NCBI RefSeq assembly: GCF_900182545.1
Contig: NZ_FXTJ01000001.1
Location: forward strand, 62,001-126,000
Direction: 5' to 3'
Source of the DNA: Geodermatophilus aquaeductus
GTDB lineage: Bacteria; Actinomycetota; Actinomycetes; Mycobacteriales; Geodermatophilaceae
DNA: 64,000 bases
A model generated the notes under the pieces. That model was not told where the DNA came from. It was given only the letters and a program-made list of their open reading frames with translations, and searched no databases. This document shows positions 1 to 8,979 of the stretch, piece by piece. Made by a program: the position numbers and the translations under genes. Numbering within the stretch: the stretch's first letter is position 1; every line of letters begins with the position of its first letter.

Positions 1-154
1 GGGCCGGTCCTACACGGAGGACGCCACCCTCGTGGCCGCCGCCGGGCTGTCCGTGCACTTCATCGACGGCGCCGACAGCAACATCAAGGTCACGACACCG
101 ACCGACATCCACCTGGCGGTGTCCCTTCTGCACGGGAGCGACGACGGTGAGTGA
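1..154 (+). CDS. IspD/TarI-like cytidylyltransferase, C-terminal end (partial)
   Basis: The last 50 codons of a gene that begins before the window. The readable end contains SNIKVTTPTDIHLAVSLL, which matches the C-terminal signature of the IspD/TarI family (CTP:sugar- or methylerythritol-phosphate cytidylyltransferases, where a 'K(V/I)TTP.D' segment lies near the end). The stop at 152-154 overlaps the GTG start of the next gene by 8 bases, so the two are translationally coupled. A cytidylyltransferase followed by an SDR resembles the fused Bcs1 enzyme of Haemophilus, which makes CDP-ribitol. This gene may therefore activate a polyol phosphate for a surface glycan rather than serve the isoprenoid pathway. 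The substrate cannot be decided from the fragment. Confidence 0.72.
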   Translation, partial: GRSYTEDATLVAAAGLSVHFIDGADSNIKVTTPTDIHLAVSLLHGSDDGE

Positions 155-857
155 GCAGCGGTCGGTCATGGTCACCGGCGCCTCCAAGGGCATCGGACTG
201 GCCACCGCGGAGCGTTTCGCCCGCCGCGACGACGTCGGCCAGGTGGTCGTCGTCGCCCGGGACTCGCCGGCCTTCGACCAGGCCGTCGCCCGGCTGGAGG
301 CCGTGGCCTCCCCGTCGGTGAAGGTCTGGCCCCACCGCGTCGACCTCGCCGACCGGGCGGCCACCCTCGCGCTCGTCGACGACGTGTACGCCATGCACGG
401 CAACGTCGACGTGCTGGTCAACAACGCCGGCTACACCCGGCCCGAGCCGATCCACCAGATCGACTTCGCCGAGTTCGAGCGGACCATGGCGGTGAACCTG
501 TACGCGCCGTTCACCGTCGTGCAGGGGCTGCTGCACGCCGGCAACCGTTTCGAGGTGGTCGTCAACGTCGCCTCGACCGCCGGGATGAACGGCCGGTCCG
601 GGTGGCTGACCTACTCGGCGTCGAAGGCCGCGGTCATCAACATGAGCGAGGTCATGCGGGAGGAGCTGGCCATCTACGGGACGCGGGTCGCCTGCGTCTC
701 CCCCGGCCGGTGCGCCACGGACCTGCGCCGTGCGCTCGCCCCCGACGAGGACCCGGCCACGATCATGCAGCCCGGGGACGTCGCCGCCGCCATCGAGATG
801 CTGGCCTCCGACGTGGGCCGCTTCGTCGACAGCGCCAACCTCGTCGTCCGGCAGTAG
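147..857 (+). CDS. SDR family oxidoreductase
   Basis: A 236-residue classical short-chain dehydrogenase/reductase, a normal length for the family. The dinucleotide-binding motif TGASKGIG is near residues 10-17, the structural NNAG is near residue 92, a catalytic Ser lies in VASTAG, and the catalytic Tyr-Lys pair is in YSASK near residue 156. It starts with GTG inside the end of the cytidylyltransferase gene, so the two are likely one operon. By analogy with Bcs1 (cytidylyltransferase plus SDR), it may reduce a ketopentose phosphate before CDP activation; that role is inference. It ends one base before the convergent meaB stop, leaving no room for a terminator. Confidence 0.85.
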   Translation: MSEQRSVMVTGASKGIGLATAERFARRDDVGQVVVVARDSPAFDQAVARLEAVASPSVKVWPHRVDLADRAATLALVDDVYAMHGNVDVLVNNAGYTRPEPIHQIDFAEFERTMAVNLYAPFTVVQGLLHAGNRFEVVVNVASTAGMNGRSGWLTYSASKAAVINMSEVMREELAIYGTRVACVSPGRCATDLRRALAPDEDPATIMQPGDVAAAIEMLASDVGRFVDSANLVVRQ

Positions 858-858
858 G

Positions 859-1863
859 TCAGTCCCCGGCCACCGGCCGCCCGGCCTCGCCGAGGAAGGT
901 CTCGAGCAGCTGCCGGGCGGCCAGCGCCGGGGTGAGCTCGCCGGCCAGCACCGCCTTCTCCAGCTCCGGCGCCGACGACCGGACCGCCGGGTGCGAGCGC
1001 AGCCGGTGCTCGAGCCCGTCGCGCACCAGCTGCCAGGTCCAGCGCACCTGCTGGGTGCGGCGGCGCTCGTCGAACGCCCCCGACGCCCGCGCCCGGTCCT
1101 GGTGCTCGACCAGCTCGGCCCACACCTCGGCCAGCCCCTCGCCGGTCAGCCCGGCACAGGTGAGCACCGGCACGTCCCAGTCGGAGTGCCCGCGCAGCAT
1201 CCGGATCGCCCCGGCCAGCTCGCGGGCGGCCTTGCGCGCGTCGCCGGCGGCGGGCCCGTCGGCCTTGTTGACGGCGATGACGTCGGCGATCTCGAGGATG
1301 CCGCGCTTGATGCCCTGCAGCTGGTCGCCGGTGCGGGCCAGCGTGAGGAATAGGAACGAGTCGACCATCTCCGCGACGGTGACCTCGGACTGCCCGACGC
1401 CCACGGTCTCCACCAGCACGACATCGTGACCGGCCGCCTCGACGACGACCATCGACTCGCGCGTGGCCTGCGCGACCCCGCCGAGCGTGCCCGACGTGGG
1501 CGAGGGCCGGATGAAGGCGTTCGGGTCCACCGACAGCCGCGCCATGCGGGTCTTGTCGCCGAGGATCGACCCGCCCGAACGCGCCGACGACGGGTCGACG
1601 GCGAGCACGGCGACCCGGTGGCCCTGCGCGGTGAGGTCCACGCCGAGCTGGTCGATGAACGTCGACTTGCCCACGCCCGGCACGCCGCTGATGCCGATGC
1701 GCCGGGCGTTCCCCGCGTGCGGCAGCAGCTCGACCAGCAGCTCCTGCGCCCGCTCGCGGTGGTCGGCGCGGCGCGACTCGACCAGCGTGATCGCCCGCGC
1801 CAGCGACCGTCGGTCGCCGCCGAGCACCCCCTCGACGAGCGCCGGGACGTCCGGCCCAGGCAT
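859..1863 (-). CDS. meaB: Methylmalonyl-CoA mutase-associated GTPase MeaB (LAO/AO-transport-ATPase-like)
   Basis: A 334-residue G3E-type P-loop GTPase. Walker A GVPGVGKST is at about residues 60-68, followed by VDPSSARSGGSILGDKTRM, the segment typical of MeaB/ArgK. The NKAD guanine-specificity motif is in VIAVNKADGP. MeaB protects adenosylcobalamin-dependent methylmalonyl-CoA mutase and gates cofactor loading. It lies directly downstream of both mutase subunit genes, with a 58-base spacer that carries a palindromic repeat. The ATG at 1863 was chosen because it begins the conserved MPGPDVPALVEGVL region; a longer open frame upstream only overlaps mutB out of phase. Confidence 0.93.
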   Translation of the reverse strand: MPGPDVPALVEGVLGGDRRSLARAITLVESRRADHRERAQELLVELLPHAGNARRIGISGVPGVGKSTFIDQLGVDLTAQGHRVAVLAVDPSSARSGGSILGDKTRMARLSVDPNAFIRPSPTSGTLGGVAQATRESMVVVEAAGHDVVLVETVGVGQSEVTVAEMVDSFLFLTLARTGDQLQGIKRGILEIADVIAVNKADGPAAGDARKAARELAGAIRMLRGHSDWDVPVLTCAGLTGEGLAEVWAELVEHQDRARASGAFDERRRTQQVRWTWQLVRDGLEHRLRSHPAVRSSAPELEKAVLAGELTPALAARQLLETFLGEAGRPVAGD

Positions 1864-1880
1864 CAGACGGTCCCGGGGGC

Positions 1881-1902
1881 GGCAGAGATGGCCATTTCTG
1901 CC
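1881..1902. repeat. 22-bp near-palindromic repeat, copy 1 (intergenic)
   Basis: A 22-base near-palindrome with arms GGCAGAGATGG and CCATTTCTGCC and a single mismatched pair. It lies in the spacer between the mutB stop and the meaB start. The same 22 bases recur at 4153-4174. In RNA it could form a GC-capped stem across the operon mRNA. Whether it is a mobile repeat, a processing site or a protein-binding site cannot be told from two copies. Confidence 0.85.
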
Positions 1903-1921
1903 GCCAGGAGCGGTGAGGACA

Positions 1922-4129
1922 TCAGTGGCCGAGGCGCTGCGACAGCGTCCGCAGCAGCTCCTGCGCCGCCTCGGCGATGACCGTGCCCGGCGGGAACACC
2001 GCGGCCGCGCCCATCTCCTTGAGCGTCGGGACGTCGTCGGGCGGGATGACGCCGCCCACGACGACCAGGACGTCGTCGGCACCGAGTTCGGCCAGCGCGT
2101 CGCGCAGCGCGGGCACCAGCGTGAGGTGGCCGGCGGCCAGCGACGAGACGCCGACGACGTGCACGTCGGCCTCGACCGCCTGCCGGGCGACCTCCTCCGG
2201 CGTCTGGAACAGCGGGCCGACGTCGACGTCGAAGCCGAGGTCGGCGAACGCGGTGGCGATGACCTTCTGTCCCCGGTCGTGGCCGTCCTGGCCCATCTTG
2301 GCGACCAGGATCCGCGGACGCCGTCCCTCGGCGTCGGCGAACGCCTCGGTCGACCGGCGGGTCTCCTCGACCGGCCCGGAGCTGCCTGCCTCGTCGCGGT
2401 ACACACCGGAGATGGTGCGCACCTGACCGGCGTGACGCCCGTAGACCTCCTCGAGCGCGTCGGAGATCTCCCCGACCGTCGCCCTGGCCCGCGCGGCGTC
2501 GACGGCCAGCTTGAGCAGGTTGTCGCCGAGGTCCCGGCCCCGGCGTCCCTCGGCGCCCGCGCGGGCGGCGTCGGTGAGCCGGCGCAGGGCGTCCCGGACG
2601 GCGGAGTCGTCGCGCGAGGCCCGGAGCTCGGAGAGCTTGGCCTTCTGCTGGGCGAGCACGTCGGCGTTGTCGACGCGCAGCACCTCGATCGCCTCGTCGG
2701 CCTCGACCCGGTACTTGTTGACGCCGATCACCGGCTGCCGGCCGGAGTCGATGCGCGCCTGGGTGCGGGCGGCGGCCTCCTCGATGCGCAGCTTGGGGAT
2801 GCCGTCGTCGATGGCCTGCGCCATGCCGCCGTGCTCGGCGACCTCCTCGATGTGCGCCCAGGCGCGGCGGGCCAGGTCGTAGGTCAGCTTCTCCACGTAC
2901 GCCGAGCCGCCCCACGGGTCGATGACCCGCGTCGTGCCCGACTCCTGCTGCAGCAGCAACTGGGTGTTGCGGGCGATCCGCGCGGAGAAGTCGGTGGGCA
3001 GCGCCAGCGCCTCGTCGAGGGCGTTGGTGTGCAGCGACTGGGTGTGCCCCTGGGTGGCGGCCATCGCCTCCAGGCAGGTGCGGACGACGTTGTTGTAGAC
3101 GTCCTGCGCGGTCAGCGACCAGCCCGAGGTCTGCGAGTGGGTGCGCAGCGACAGCGACTTGTCGTTCTGCGCGCCGGCCTCCTTCATGAGCCGGGCCCAC
3201 AGCAGCCGTGCCGCCCGCAGCTTGGCGACCTCCATGAAGAAGTTCATGCCGATGGCCCAGAAGAAGGACAGCCGCGGCGCGAACGCGTCGACGTCCAGAC
3301 CTGCCTGTTTGCCCGCGTCCACGTACTCCACGCCGTCGGCCAGCGTGTACGCCAGCTCCAGGTCGGCCGTCGCCCCGGCCTCCTGCATGTGGTAGCCGGA
3401 GATGGAGATCGAGTTGAAGCGCGGCATCTCCTGCGAGGTGAACGCGAAGATGTCGCTGACGATCTGCATCGAGGGCTTCGGCGGGTAGATGTAGGTGTTG
3501 CGGACCATGAACTCCTTGAGGATGTCGTTCTGGATGGTCCCAGCCAGCTGCTCCGGAGCGACCCCCTGCTCCTCGGCGGCGAGCACGTAGAGCGCCAGCA
3601 CCGGCAGCACCGCGCCGTTCATGGTCATCGAGACCGTCATCCGGTCCAGCGGGATGCCGTCGAAGAGCTGTCGCATGTCGAGGATCGAGTCGATCGCCAC
3701 CCCGGCCATGCCGACGTCGCCCGCCACGCGCGGGTGGTCGGAGTCGTAACCGCGGTGGGTGGCGAGGTCGAAGGCGACCGACAGGCCCTTCTGCCCGGCG
3801 GCGAGGTTGCGCCGGTAGAACGCGTTGGACTCCGCCGCGGTGGAGAAGCCCGCGTACTGGCGGACCGTCCACGGCTGGGTCGTGTACATCGTCGGGTAGG
3901 GGCCGCGCAGGTAGGGCGGCAGGCCGGGGTAGGTCCGCAGGAAGTCCAGCCCGGTGAGGTCGGCCGGGGTGGCCAGCGGCGGGACGGCGATGCCCTCGGG
4001 GGTCTCCCAGGTCGCCTCCTCCACGCCGCGGCCGGTGGCCTCCTCGAACGCCTTGGCCCAGTCGTCGGCCGTCGTCCGTGCGGCCGGGCGACCCAGCTCG
4101 ACGCCGCCGAAGTCGGGGATCCCGCTCAT
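1922..4129 (-). CDS. mutB: Methylmalonyl-CoA mutase large (catalytic, B12-binding) subunit
   Basis: 735 residues, the usual length of the catalytic subunit. It isomerises (R)-methylmalonyl-CoA and succinyl-CoA with adenosylcobalamin, linking odd-chain fatty acid and branched amino acid breakdown to the TCA cycle. The substrate barrel begins near [18 protein letters not shown] (about residues 80-100). The C-terminal cobalamin domain has the base-off motif DGHDRG (in [13 protein letters not shown]) with the following GVSSLAAGH segment. The ATG at 4129 overlaps the mutA stop as ATGA, so translation is coupled and the subunits should be made in equal amounts. A 58-base spacer holding the palindromic repeat separates it from meaB. 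Confidence 0.96.
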   Translation of the reverse strand: MSGIPDFGGVELGRPAARTTADDWAKAFEEATGRGVEEATWETPEGIAVPPLATPADLTGLDFLRTYPGLPPYLRGPYPTMYTTQPWTVRQYAGFSTAAESNAFYRRNLAAGQKGLSVAFDLATHRGYDSDHPRVAGDVGMAGVAIDSILDMRQLFDGIPLDRMTVSMTMNGAVLPVLALYVLAAEEQGVAPEQLAGTIQNDILKEFMVRNTYIYPPKPSMQIVSDIFAFTSQEMPRFNSISISGYHMQEAGATADLELAYTLADGVEYVDAGKQAGLDVDAFAPRLSFFWAIGMNFFMEVAKLRAARLLWARLMKEAGAQNDKSLSLRTHSQTSGWSLTAQDVYNNVVRTCLEAMAATQGHTQSLHTNALDEALALPTDFSARIARNTQLLLQQESGTTRVIDPWGGSAYVEKLTYDLARRAWAHIEEVAEHGGMAQAIDDGIPKLRIEEAAARTQARIDSGRQPVIGVNKYRVEADEAIEVLRVDNADVLAQQKAKLSELRASRDDSAVRDALRRLTDAARAGAEGRRGRDLGDNLLKLAVDAARARATVGEISDALEEVYGRHAGQVRTISGVYRDEAGSSGPVEETRRSTEAFADAEGRRPRILVAKMGQDGHDRGQKVIATAFADLGFDVDVGPLFQTPEEVARQAVEADVHVVGVSSLAAGHLTLVPALRDALAELGADDVLVVVGGVIPPDDVPTLKEMGAAAVFPPGTVIAEAAQELLRTLSQRLGH

Positions 4130-6054
4130 GCCCGCTCCTCCTCCACACGAGTGGCAGAGATGGCCATTTCTGCCGTCAAGCCGAGTTGGTCGTGCACCGT
4201 CCTCAGCACGTCGAGCGCGTCGCACCCGGCGTACACGTACCCGTCGACGCCGTCCACCCCCAGCGACGGCTTCCCGGCCAGCCACACGTGCGCGGCGCCG
4301 GCCGACCGCAGCTCCGCGGCCAGGGCGGCCGCCGACTCCGCGTAGTCGCCGTCGGTGCCGCAGATGCAGGCCACCGTCGTGGAAGCGCGGGCGAACCCGG
4401 AGGCGCCGTCGCCGGCCGGGGTGGCCACGCCGCCGGCCTGGAACAGGTTGCCGGCGAAGGACGCCCGCGCGGTGTGGCGGGCGACCGAGCCGAGGGTCGC
4501 CAGGTACACCTGCGGCCGCTCCCCCGCGGCGTCGGCGCGGTCGCGCAGCTCCTCGTACTCCTGCGCGGCGCGCACGCGCGGCAGCCCGCCGGTGGGGTGC
4601 AGGTCGGCGGCGGGCTGGCGCCGGGGCAGCTTCTCGGAGAGGTTGGGGAACTCGCTGACGCCGGTGATCGCGTCGGCGCGCGTCGCCAGCCGCTTCGCGC
4701 GGGAGTCCCACGCGGCGGCCAGCCGGTCGCGGACCAGCCCCGACGACAGCGCCGCGGCCAGTCCACCGGCCCGCTCGATCTCGGTGAACCACGCCCACGC
4801 CGCCTGCGCGAGGTCCTCGGTCAGCGACTCGACGTACCAGGAGCCGCCGGCCGGGTCGAGGACGCGGGCGAGGTGCCCCTCCTCGACCAGCAGGTTCTGC
4901 GTGTTGCGCGCGATCCGGCGGGAGAAGGCGTCGGGCAGGCCGAGCGCGGCGTCGAAGGGCTGGACGGTGACGACGTCGGCGCCGCCCACGCCCGCGGCGA
5001 AGCAGGCCACCGTGGTGCGCAGCATGTTCACCCACGGGTCGCGCCTCGTGGTCATCACCGACGACGTCACCGCGTGCTGACGCTGGGCGCGCGCGTCCGG
5101 CGAGGCGCCGCTGACCTCGCCGACCCGGTCCCACAGCCGGCGGGCGGCGCGCAGCGCGGCGATCGTCGTGAACTGGTCGGCGCTCGCGGAGTAGCGGAAC
5201 TCCAGCGCGGCGAACGCCTCGTCCACCGGCAGGCCCTGCCCTCCGTCCGCGGGGTCGGTGAGCGCGCGCAGGTAGGCCGCGCCGGCGGCGAGCGAGCAGC
5301 CCAGCTCCTCCACCGCGGTGGCGCCGGCGTCGGCGTACACGGTGGCGTCGACGACGACGGTGCGCCAGCCCGCGGGGGCGCGCCGCGCGACGCCGGCCAG
5401 CCCGGTGAGGTCCTGCTCCTCCCCCGAGGCCGCCTGGTCGCCCAGCGGGTCCAGGCCCAGGGAGCCGCCCGGCGCGAGGTCGGTGCGGCCCTCGACGAGG
5501 GCGAGCAGGGCCTCAGCGGCCGGGAGTCCGCCGGAGACCGCGACCGGCGCGAGGTCGAGGTAGACGTCGGCGAGCACGTCGGACAGCGACCCCACCGGGA
5601 CCGCGCCGTCGCCCAGGTGCAGCCACAGCGAGGTGACGCCGTTCTCCAGGTCGGCCGCGACCGCCTCCCGGGTGACGGCGACGTCGGGGTGCGCGTGCCG
5701 CTGCCGGACGTCCCACCCGGCGGGCACGCCGCGCTCGGGGGCCGCGCCCGCCCGGGCACCGCGCACGAACGGCGGCAGCCCGGGCACGCCCACGGCGGCG
5801 GGCAGGTCGCCGGCGTCGTCGGCGGTGTAGAGCGGCGAGACGCTGACGCCGGTGGCGACCGTGCGGCGCAGGGCGTCCTCGACGGGGTCGGGCAGCTCCT
5901 CCCGGCCGGACTTCCGCAGGACGCCGGCCACCAGCTCGCGCCAGCGGTCGCGGTCGACGGGTGCGAAGCCGCCGGCCAGGGACAGCTGCTCGGGGACGGC
6001 GTGCTCGGCGGGGACCTCGTCGTCGCCCGGAGAGGCGGTGTCGGTGGCGCTCAT
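4126..6054 (-). CDS. mutA: Methylmalonyl-CoA mutase small (non-catalytic) subunit
   Basis: 642 residues. It shares the mutase fold with MutB (for example [22 protein letters not shown] and [27 protein letters not shown]). Its C-terminal cobalamin-like domain lacks the DxHxxG motif: the equivalent stretch reads [13 protein letters not shown]. That is how small subunits of heterodimeric mutases look. The ATG at 6054 follows GGGAGGAG by 7 bases. The protein ends in a tail, [16 protein letters not shown], whose first half is encoded by the palindromic repeat at 4153-4174; it extends past the expected family C-terminus. The gene heads the mutA-mutB-meaB operon. Confidence 0.95.
   Translation of the reverse strand: MSATDTASPGDDEVPAEHAVPEQLSLAGGFAPVDRDRWRELVAGVLRKSGREELPDPVEDALRRTVATGVSVSPLYTADDAGDLPAAVGVPGLPPFVRGARAGAAPERGVPAGWDVRQRHAHPDVAVTREAVAADLENGVTSLWLHLGDGAVPVGSLSDVLADVYLDLAPVAVSGGLPAAEALLALVEGRTDLAPGGSLGLDPLGDQAASGEEQDLTGLAGVARRAPAGWRTVVVDATVYADAGATAVEELGCSLAAGAAYLRALTDPADGGQGLPVDEAFAALEFRYSASADQFTTIAALRAARRLWDRVGEVSGASPDARAQRQHAVTSSVMTTRRDPWVNMLRTTVACFAAGVGGADVVTVQPFDAALGLPDAFSRRIARNTQNLLVEEGHLARVLDPAGGSWYVESLTEDLAQAAWAWFTEIERAGGLAAALSSGLVRDRLAAAWDSRAKRLATRADAITGVSEFPNLSEKLPRRQPAADLHPTGGLPRVRAAQEYEELRDRADAAGERPQVYLATLGSVARHTARASFAGNLFQAGGVATPAGDGASGFARASTTVACICGTDGDYAESAAALAAELRSAGAAHVWLAGKPSLGVDGVDGYVYAGCDALDVLRTVHDQLGLTAEMAISATRVEEERA
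4153..4174. repeat. 22-bp near-palindromic repeat, copy 2 (inside mutA)
   Basis: Identical to the 22-base palindrome at 1881-1902, but here within the last codons of mutA, read on the minus strand as AEMAIS plus flanking residues. It sits 24 bases before the mutA stop. The repeat therefore lies in a translated, dispensable-looking C-terminal tail. Confidence 0.85.
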
Positions 6055-6083
6055 CGGTGAACTCCTCCCAGTCGAGGAACGTT

Positions 6084-7343
6084 CTACCGGCGCTCGCCGG
6101 ACCGCGGACGCGCGGGGTGGCCCCCGGCGGGCGCACCGGCGGCGGGCGCGGAGGTCCCGGCGTCGGCGGCCAGTGCCTGCAGCGCGGTGCGCACCATGAG
6201 CCGGACGCCGACACCGATCGCCCGCTCGTCGACGTCGAAGGTGCCGCGGTGCAGGTCCAGCGGCGGGCCGCCGCCGTGCGTGCCCAGCCGGGCCAGCGCG
6301 ATCGGCAGGACGTCGGCGAACCAGCCGAAGTCCTCCCCGCCCATGCTCTGCGGCGACTGGCGGACGTTCTCGGCACCCACCGTCTGCATCGCCGCCGTGC
6401 GGATCAGCGCCACCGCCCGCGGGTCGTTGACCACCGGCGGGACACCCGGCACGTACTCCACCTCGACGCCGGCGCCGGTGGGCGCGACCACCTGCTCGAC
6501 CAGCCGGCGCAACAGCTCCTCGGCACGCTTCCACTCGTCGCGGTCGAGCACCCGCACGGTGCCGCGCAGCGTGCCCCGCTGCGGGATGGCGTTGGCCGCG
6601 ACACCGGCGTTGACCGCACCCCACACCAGCGAGAACCCGGCGCGGGGGTCGACCTGCCGCGACAGCAGGCCGGGCAGCCCGGTGACCAGGCGGCCGAGCG
6701 CGTCGACGAGGTCGACGGTCAGCTGCGGGCGGGCGGTGTGCCCGCCGGGGCCGGTGAGCGTGACGTCGATGCGGTCGCAGGCCGCGGTGATCGAGCCGGT
6801 GCGCAGGCCGACCGTGCCCACCGGGATCGCCGGGTCGCAGTGCAGCGCGAACGCCCGCGAGGCGCCGTCGAGGACGCCGGCCGCCAGCACGTGCGTGGCG
6901 CCGCCGGGCACGGTCTCCTCGGCCGGCTGGAAGACGCAGCGCACGGTGCCGGGCAGGTCGTCGAGGCCGGCCAGCGCCAGCACCGCGCCGAGCGCGACGG
7001 TGGTGTGCACGTCGTGCCCGCAGGCGTGGCACATGCCCTCGCGGGTGGAGGCGTACGGGACGTCCTTGAGGTCGGCCAGCGGCAGCGCGTCGATGTCGGC
7101 GCGCAGCACCACGGTCGGCGACCCGGACCCGACCTCCACCACCAGCCCGGTGCCGCTGGGCAGCCGGCGCGGGGCGAGCCCGGCCTCGGTGAGCCGCTGC
7201 TCGAGGTAGGCCGTCGTCTCCACCTCGGCGTAGGCCAGCTCCGGGTGCATGTGCAGGTGGCGGCGGACGCGGACCAACTCGGGGAGGCGCTCGTCGACCC
7301 AGGCGTCGAGCCCGGCGGCCAGCTCCTCGGGGGTCCGGGTCAT
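6084..7343 (-). CDS. M20 family metallo-amidohydrolase
   Basis: A 419-residue M20D-type peptidase/amidohydrolase of the hippurate hydrolase and N-acyl-amino-acid deacylase group. Metal-binding CHACGHDVHTT is near residues 95-105, with the catalytic/metal Glu in FQPAEE. It is preceded by the typical N-terminus RRHLHMHPELAYAE. The family removes acyl groups from amino acids or short peptides in the cytosol. The ATG at 7343 overlaps the upstream ligase stop as ATGA; a GTG 21 bases further upstream is also in frame. A related amidohydrolase pair (amiA1/amiB1) flanks deoD-pmmB in M. tuberculosis, so this may belong to the same ancestral neighbourhood. The substrate is unknown. The Ala/Gly/Pro-rich C-terminal tail is probably unstructured. 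Confidence 0.85.
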   Translation of the reverse strand: MTRTPEELAAGLDAWVDERLPELVRVRRHLHMHPELAYAEVETTAYLEQRLTEAGLAPRRLPSGTGLVVEVGSGSPTVVLRADIDALPLADLKDVPYASTREGMCHACGHDVHTTVALGAVLALAGLDDLPGTVRCVFQPAEETVPGGATHVLAAGVLDGASRAFALHCDPAIPVGTVGLRTGSITAACDRIDVTLTGPGGHTARPQLTVDLVDALGRLVTGLPGLLSRQVDPRAGFSLVWGAVNAGVAANAIPQRGTLRGTVRVLDRDEWKRAEELLRRLVEQVVAPTGAGVEVEYVPGVPPVVNDPRAVALIRTAAMQTVGAENVRQSPQSMGGEDFGWFADVLPIALARLGTHGGGPPLDLHRGTFDVDERAIGVGVRLMVRTALQALAADAGTSAPAAGAPAGGHPARPRSGERR

Positions 7344-8587
7344 GCGGCGTGCCCGCCGGCACACGCCGCCGGGCCGGGGACGGGGCCATCGTGAGCGGAG
7401 GCGGGACCATCGTGAGCGGAGGCGGGGCCATCGGGGCCGGCGACCGGCCCGGAGGTGGGCAGTCCGTGCTCCCGCTCGGACAGCAGCAGGTCGACGACGG
7501 CGCGCAGGTCGCCGCCGGAGGCCAGCGCCGCGGCGCGCTGCCGCTGGTAGGAGGCGCCCACGGCGAGCACCCGCTCCACCCCGGCGAGCTCGGTCTCACA
7601 GCCGAGCCGCTTCGCCGTCGGCGCGAGGTCCTCGGCGAGGTCGAGCAGCGCCTGCCGCACCGGCCGCACGGTGCCCCTCTCGTCCACCACGATGTCGGCG
7701 TCGAGGCCGTGCCGCGCCGCCCGCCACTTGTTCTCCCGGAGCACCCAGCTGGGCGGGGTCGGCAGGGTGTACCCGCGGTCGAGCTGGCCGTCGAGCTGCT
7801 CGACCAGGCACTGGGACAGCGCGGCGACCACGCCGATCTCCTCGAGCGTGGGGAGGCCGTCGCAGATCCGCAGCTCCACGGTGCCGAAGCCGGGGTGCGG
7901 GCGGATGTCCCACCACACCTCGCGCACGCTCTCGATGGCGCCGGTGGAGATCAGCGTCTCCATGTAGGTCTCGAAGCCGGCCCAGTCGGGCAGCTGGGTC
8001 GGCAGCCCCGCCGTCGGCATGGCCTCGAAGACCTTGCTGCGCGCCGAGGCCAGGCCGGTGTCGCAGCCGACCCAGAACGGCGAGGACGCCGACAGCGCCA
8101 GGAAGTGCGGCACGTACTGGGTGAGCGCGTTGACGATCGGCATCGCCTTGTCCGGCGATCGGACGCCGACGTGCACGTGGACGCCGAAGATCTGCAGCCG
8201 CCGGGCCAGCCACTGCATCCGCTCGACCAGCTGCAGGTAGCGCTCCTTGGGCGAGATGAGCTGCGTCTGCCAGTCGGTGAACGGGTGGGTGCCGGCGCAC
8301 AGCAGGCCCAGGCCGCGGCGGTCGGCGGCGGCGGCGACCTCGGCGACCGTGCCCGCGAGGTCGGCGGTGGCCTCCTCGACGGTGGTGCAGACGCCGGTGA
8401 TGACCTCGACGGTGGACTGCAGGAGCTCGTGCTTGGCCTTCGGGTGCTCCTCGGCGCCGTCGGGGCGCATCTCCTCGAGGATCTCGATCGCGCCGGCGGT
8501 CAGCTCCCGCGTCTCCCGGTCGACGAGCTGCAGCTCCCACTCCACGCCCAGGCTGGAGCGCTCCGAGGAGGAGAACGGGATCTGCAC
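7340..8587 (-). CDS. YbdK-type carboxylate-amine ligase (GCS2 family)
   Basis: A 415-residue member of the glutamate-cysteine ligase type 2 (YbdK) family. Characteristic segments are SSLGVEWELQLVD near the N-terminus, HELLQSTVEVITGVC, HVHVGV (metal/ATP region) and ENKWRAARHGLDA. E. coli YbdK has weak gamma-glutamylcysteine ligase activity; in actinobacteria, which use mycothiol, the substrate of this group is not established. The last 40 or so residues hold a tandem DGPASAH repeat (DNA at 7384-7440) not needed for the fold. The GTG at 8587 is preceded by TAGACT with a 6-base gap, suggesting a leaderless mRNA. Its stop overlaps the M20 amidohydrolase start, so the two are probably co-transcribed. 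Confidence 0.85.
   Translation of the reverse strand: MQIPFSSSERSSLGVEWELQLVDRETRELTAGAIEILEEMRPDGAEEHPKAKHELLQSTVEVITGVCTTVEEATADLAGTVAEVAAAADRRGLGLLCAGTHPFTDWQTQLISPKERYLQLVERMQWLARRLQIFGVHVHVGVRSPDKAMPIVNALTQYVPHFLALSASSPFWVGCDTGLASARSKVFEAMPTAGLPTQLPDWAGFETYMETLISTGAIESVREVWWDIRPHPGFGTVELRICDGLPTLEEIGVVAALSQCLVEQLDGQLDRGYTLPTPPSWVLRENKWRAARHGLDADIVVDERGTVRPVRQALLDLAEDLAPTAKRLGCETELAGVERVLAVGASYQRQRAAALASGGDLRAVVDLLLSEREHGLPTSGPVAGPDGPASAHDGPASAHDGPVPGPAACAGGHAA
7384..7440 (-). repeat. In-frame 21-bp tandem repeat in the ybdK-like 3' end
   Basis: Two 21-base units (7384-7404 and 7405-7425, differing at one base) plus a partial third copy, encoding DGPASAH units in the C-terminal tail. The length is a multiple of three, so copy-number change would keep the frame. 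Confidence 0.8.
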
Positions 8588-8593
8588 GCTGCG

Positions 8594-8599
8594 AGTCTA
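8594..8599 (-). promoter_or_regulatory. Candidate -10 of a leaderless promoter for the ybdK-like gene
   Basis: On the minus strand TAGACT (TANNNT) sits 6 bases before the GTG start, the spacing typical of actinobacterial leaderless transcripts. No Shine-Dalgarno sequence is seen in front of the gene. Confidence 0.5.
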
Positions 8600-8732
8600 G
8601 GGACGGCGGGCTTCCCCCGCCGGTCCGTCGCAACCGGGCCACAACCGGCCGCGGCCGCGGCCGCAACCGCCTCCCGGTCCGCTGGTGTCCTCGCCGGCGA
8701 CACGTCCGGCCCCGCACCGGGAGGTCCCCGCG

Positions 8733-8969
8733 ATGTCCGTCCGCACCCGTTCTGCTCTCCCCGTCCTGGTGGGGGCACTCGTCGTCCTCGCCCCGTCGGC
8801 GGCCCTCGCCGACCCGCCGGCGCAGGACCCGCGCACCGTCTCCTGCGGCGCGCTGCTGGCCCAGGTCCAGCACTGGCCGGGCACCGGTCACCGCGACCAG
8901 CCGATCTTCTCCGACGGCTACGAGCTCTCCCTGCTGTCGCAGCCCGAGTGCACCGGGACCCTGCCCTGA
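8733..8969 (+). CDS. Small secreted protein of unknown function
   Basis: 78 residues. A basic start (MSVRTRS), a hydrophobic stretch and a signal-peptidase-like end ALADPP predict export, leaving about 50 mature residues with two cysteines (in VSCGALL and PECTG) that could form a disulfide. The ATG at 8733 follows GGGAGG with suitable spacing. I recognise no domain. It ends 10 bases before the convergent stop of the large regulator gene. Divergent from the ybdK-like gene, whose shared 145-base upstream region is very GC-rich. Confidence 0.6.
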   Translation: MSVRTRSALPVLVGALVVLAPSAALADPPAQDPRTVSCGALLAQVQHWPGTGHRDQPIFSDGYELSLLSQPECTGTLP

Positions 8970-8979
8970 CCCGGGTCCC

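Noticed and set aside
859-2406. Extending meaB upstream to a 515-residue protein
   Set aside because: The extra 181 residues are an out-of-phase reading of the mutB 3' end (Arg/Ser-rich nonsense); the conserved MeaB N-terminus begins at 1863.
1463-4345. A 960-codon open frame on the plus strand across meaB and mutB
   Set aside because: It is antisense to clearly recognisable mutase and GTPase genes; high GC content keeps such frames open. The protein is low-complexity Arg/Gly/Val-rich with no motif.
4126-6054. Missing DxHxxG in MutA as a loss-of-function mutation
   Set aside because: Small subunits of heterodimeric methylmalonyl-CoA mutase do not bind cobalamin; the intact motif is in MutB.
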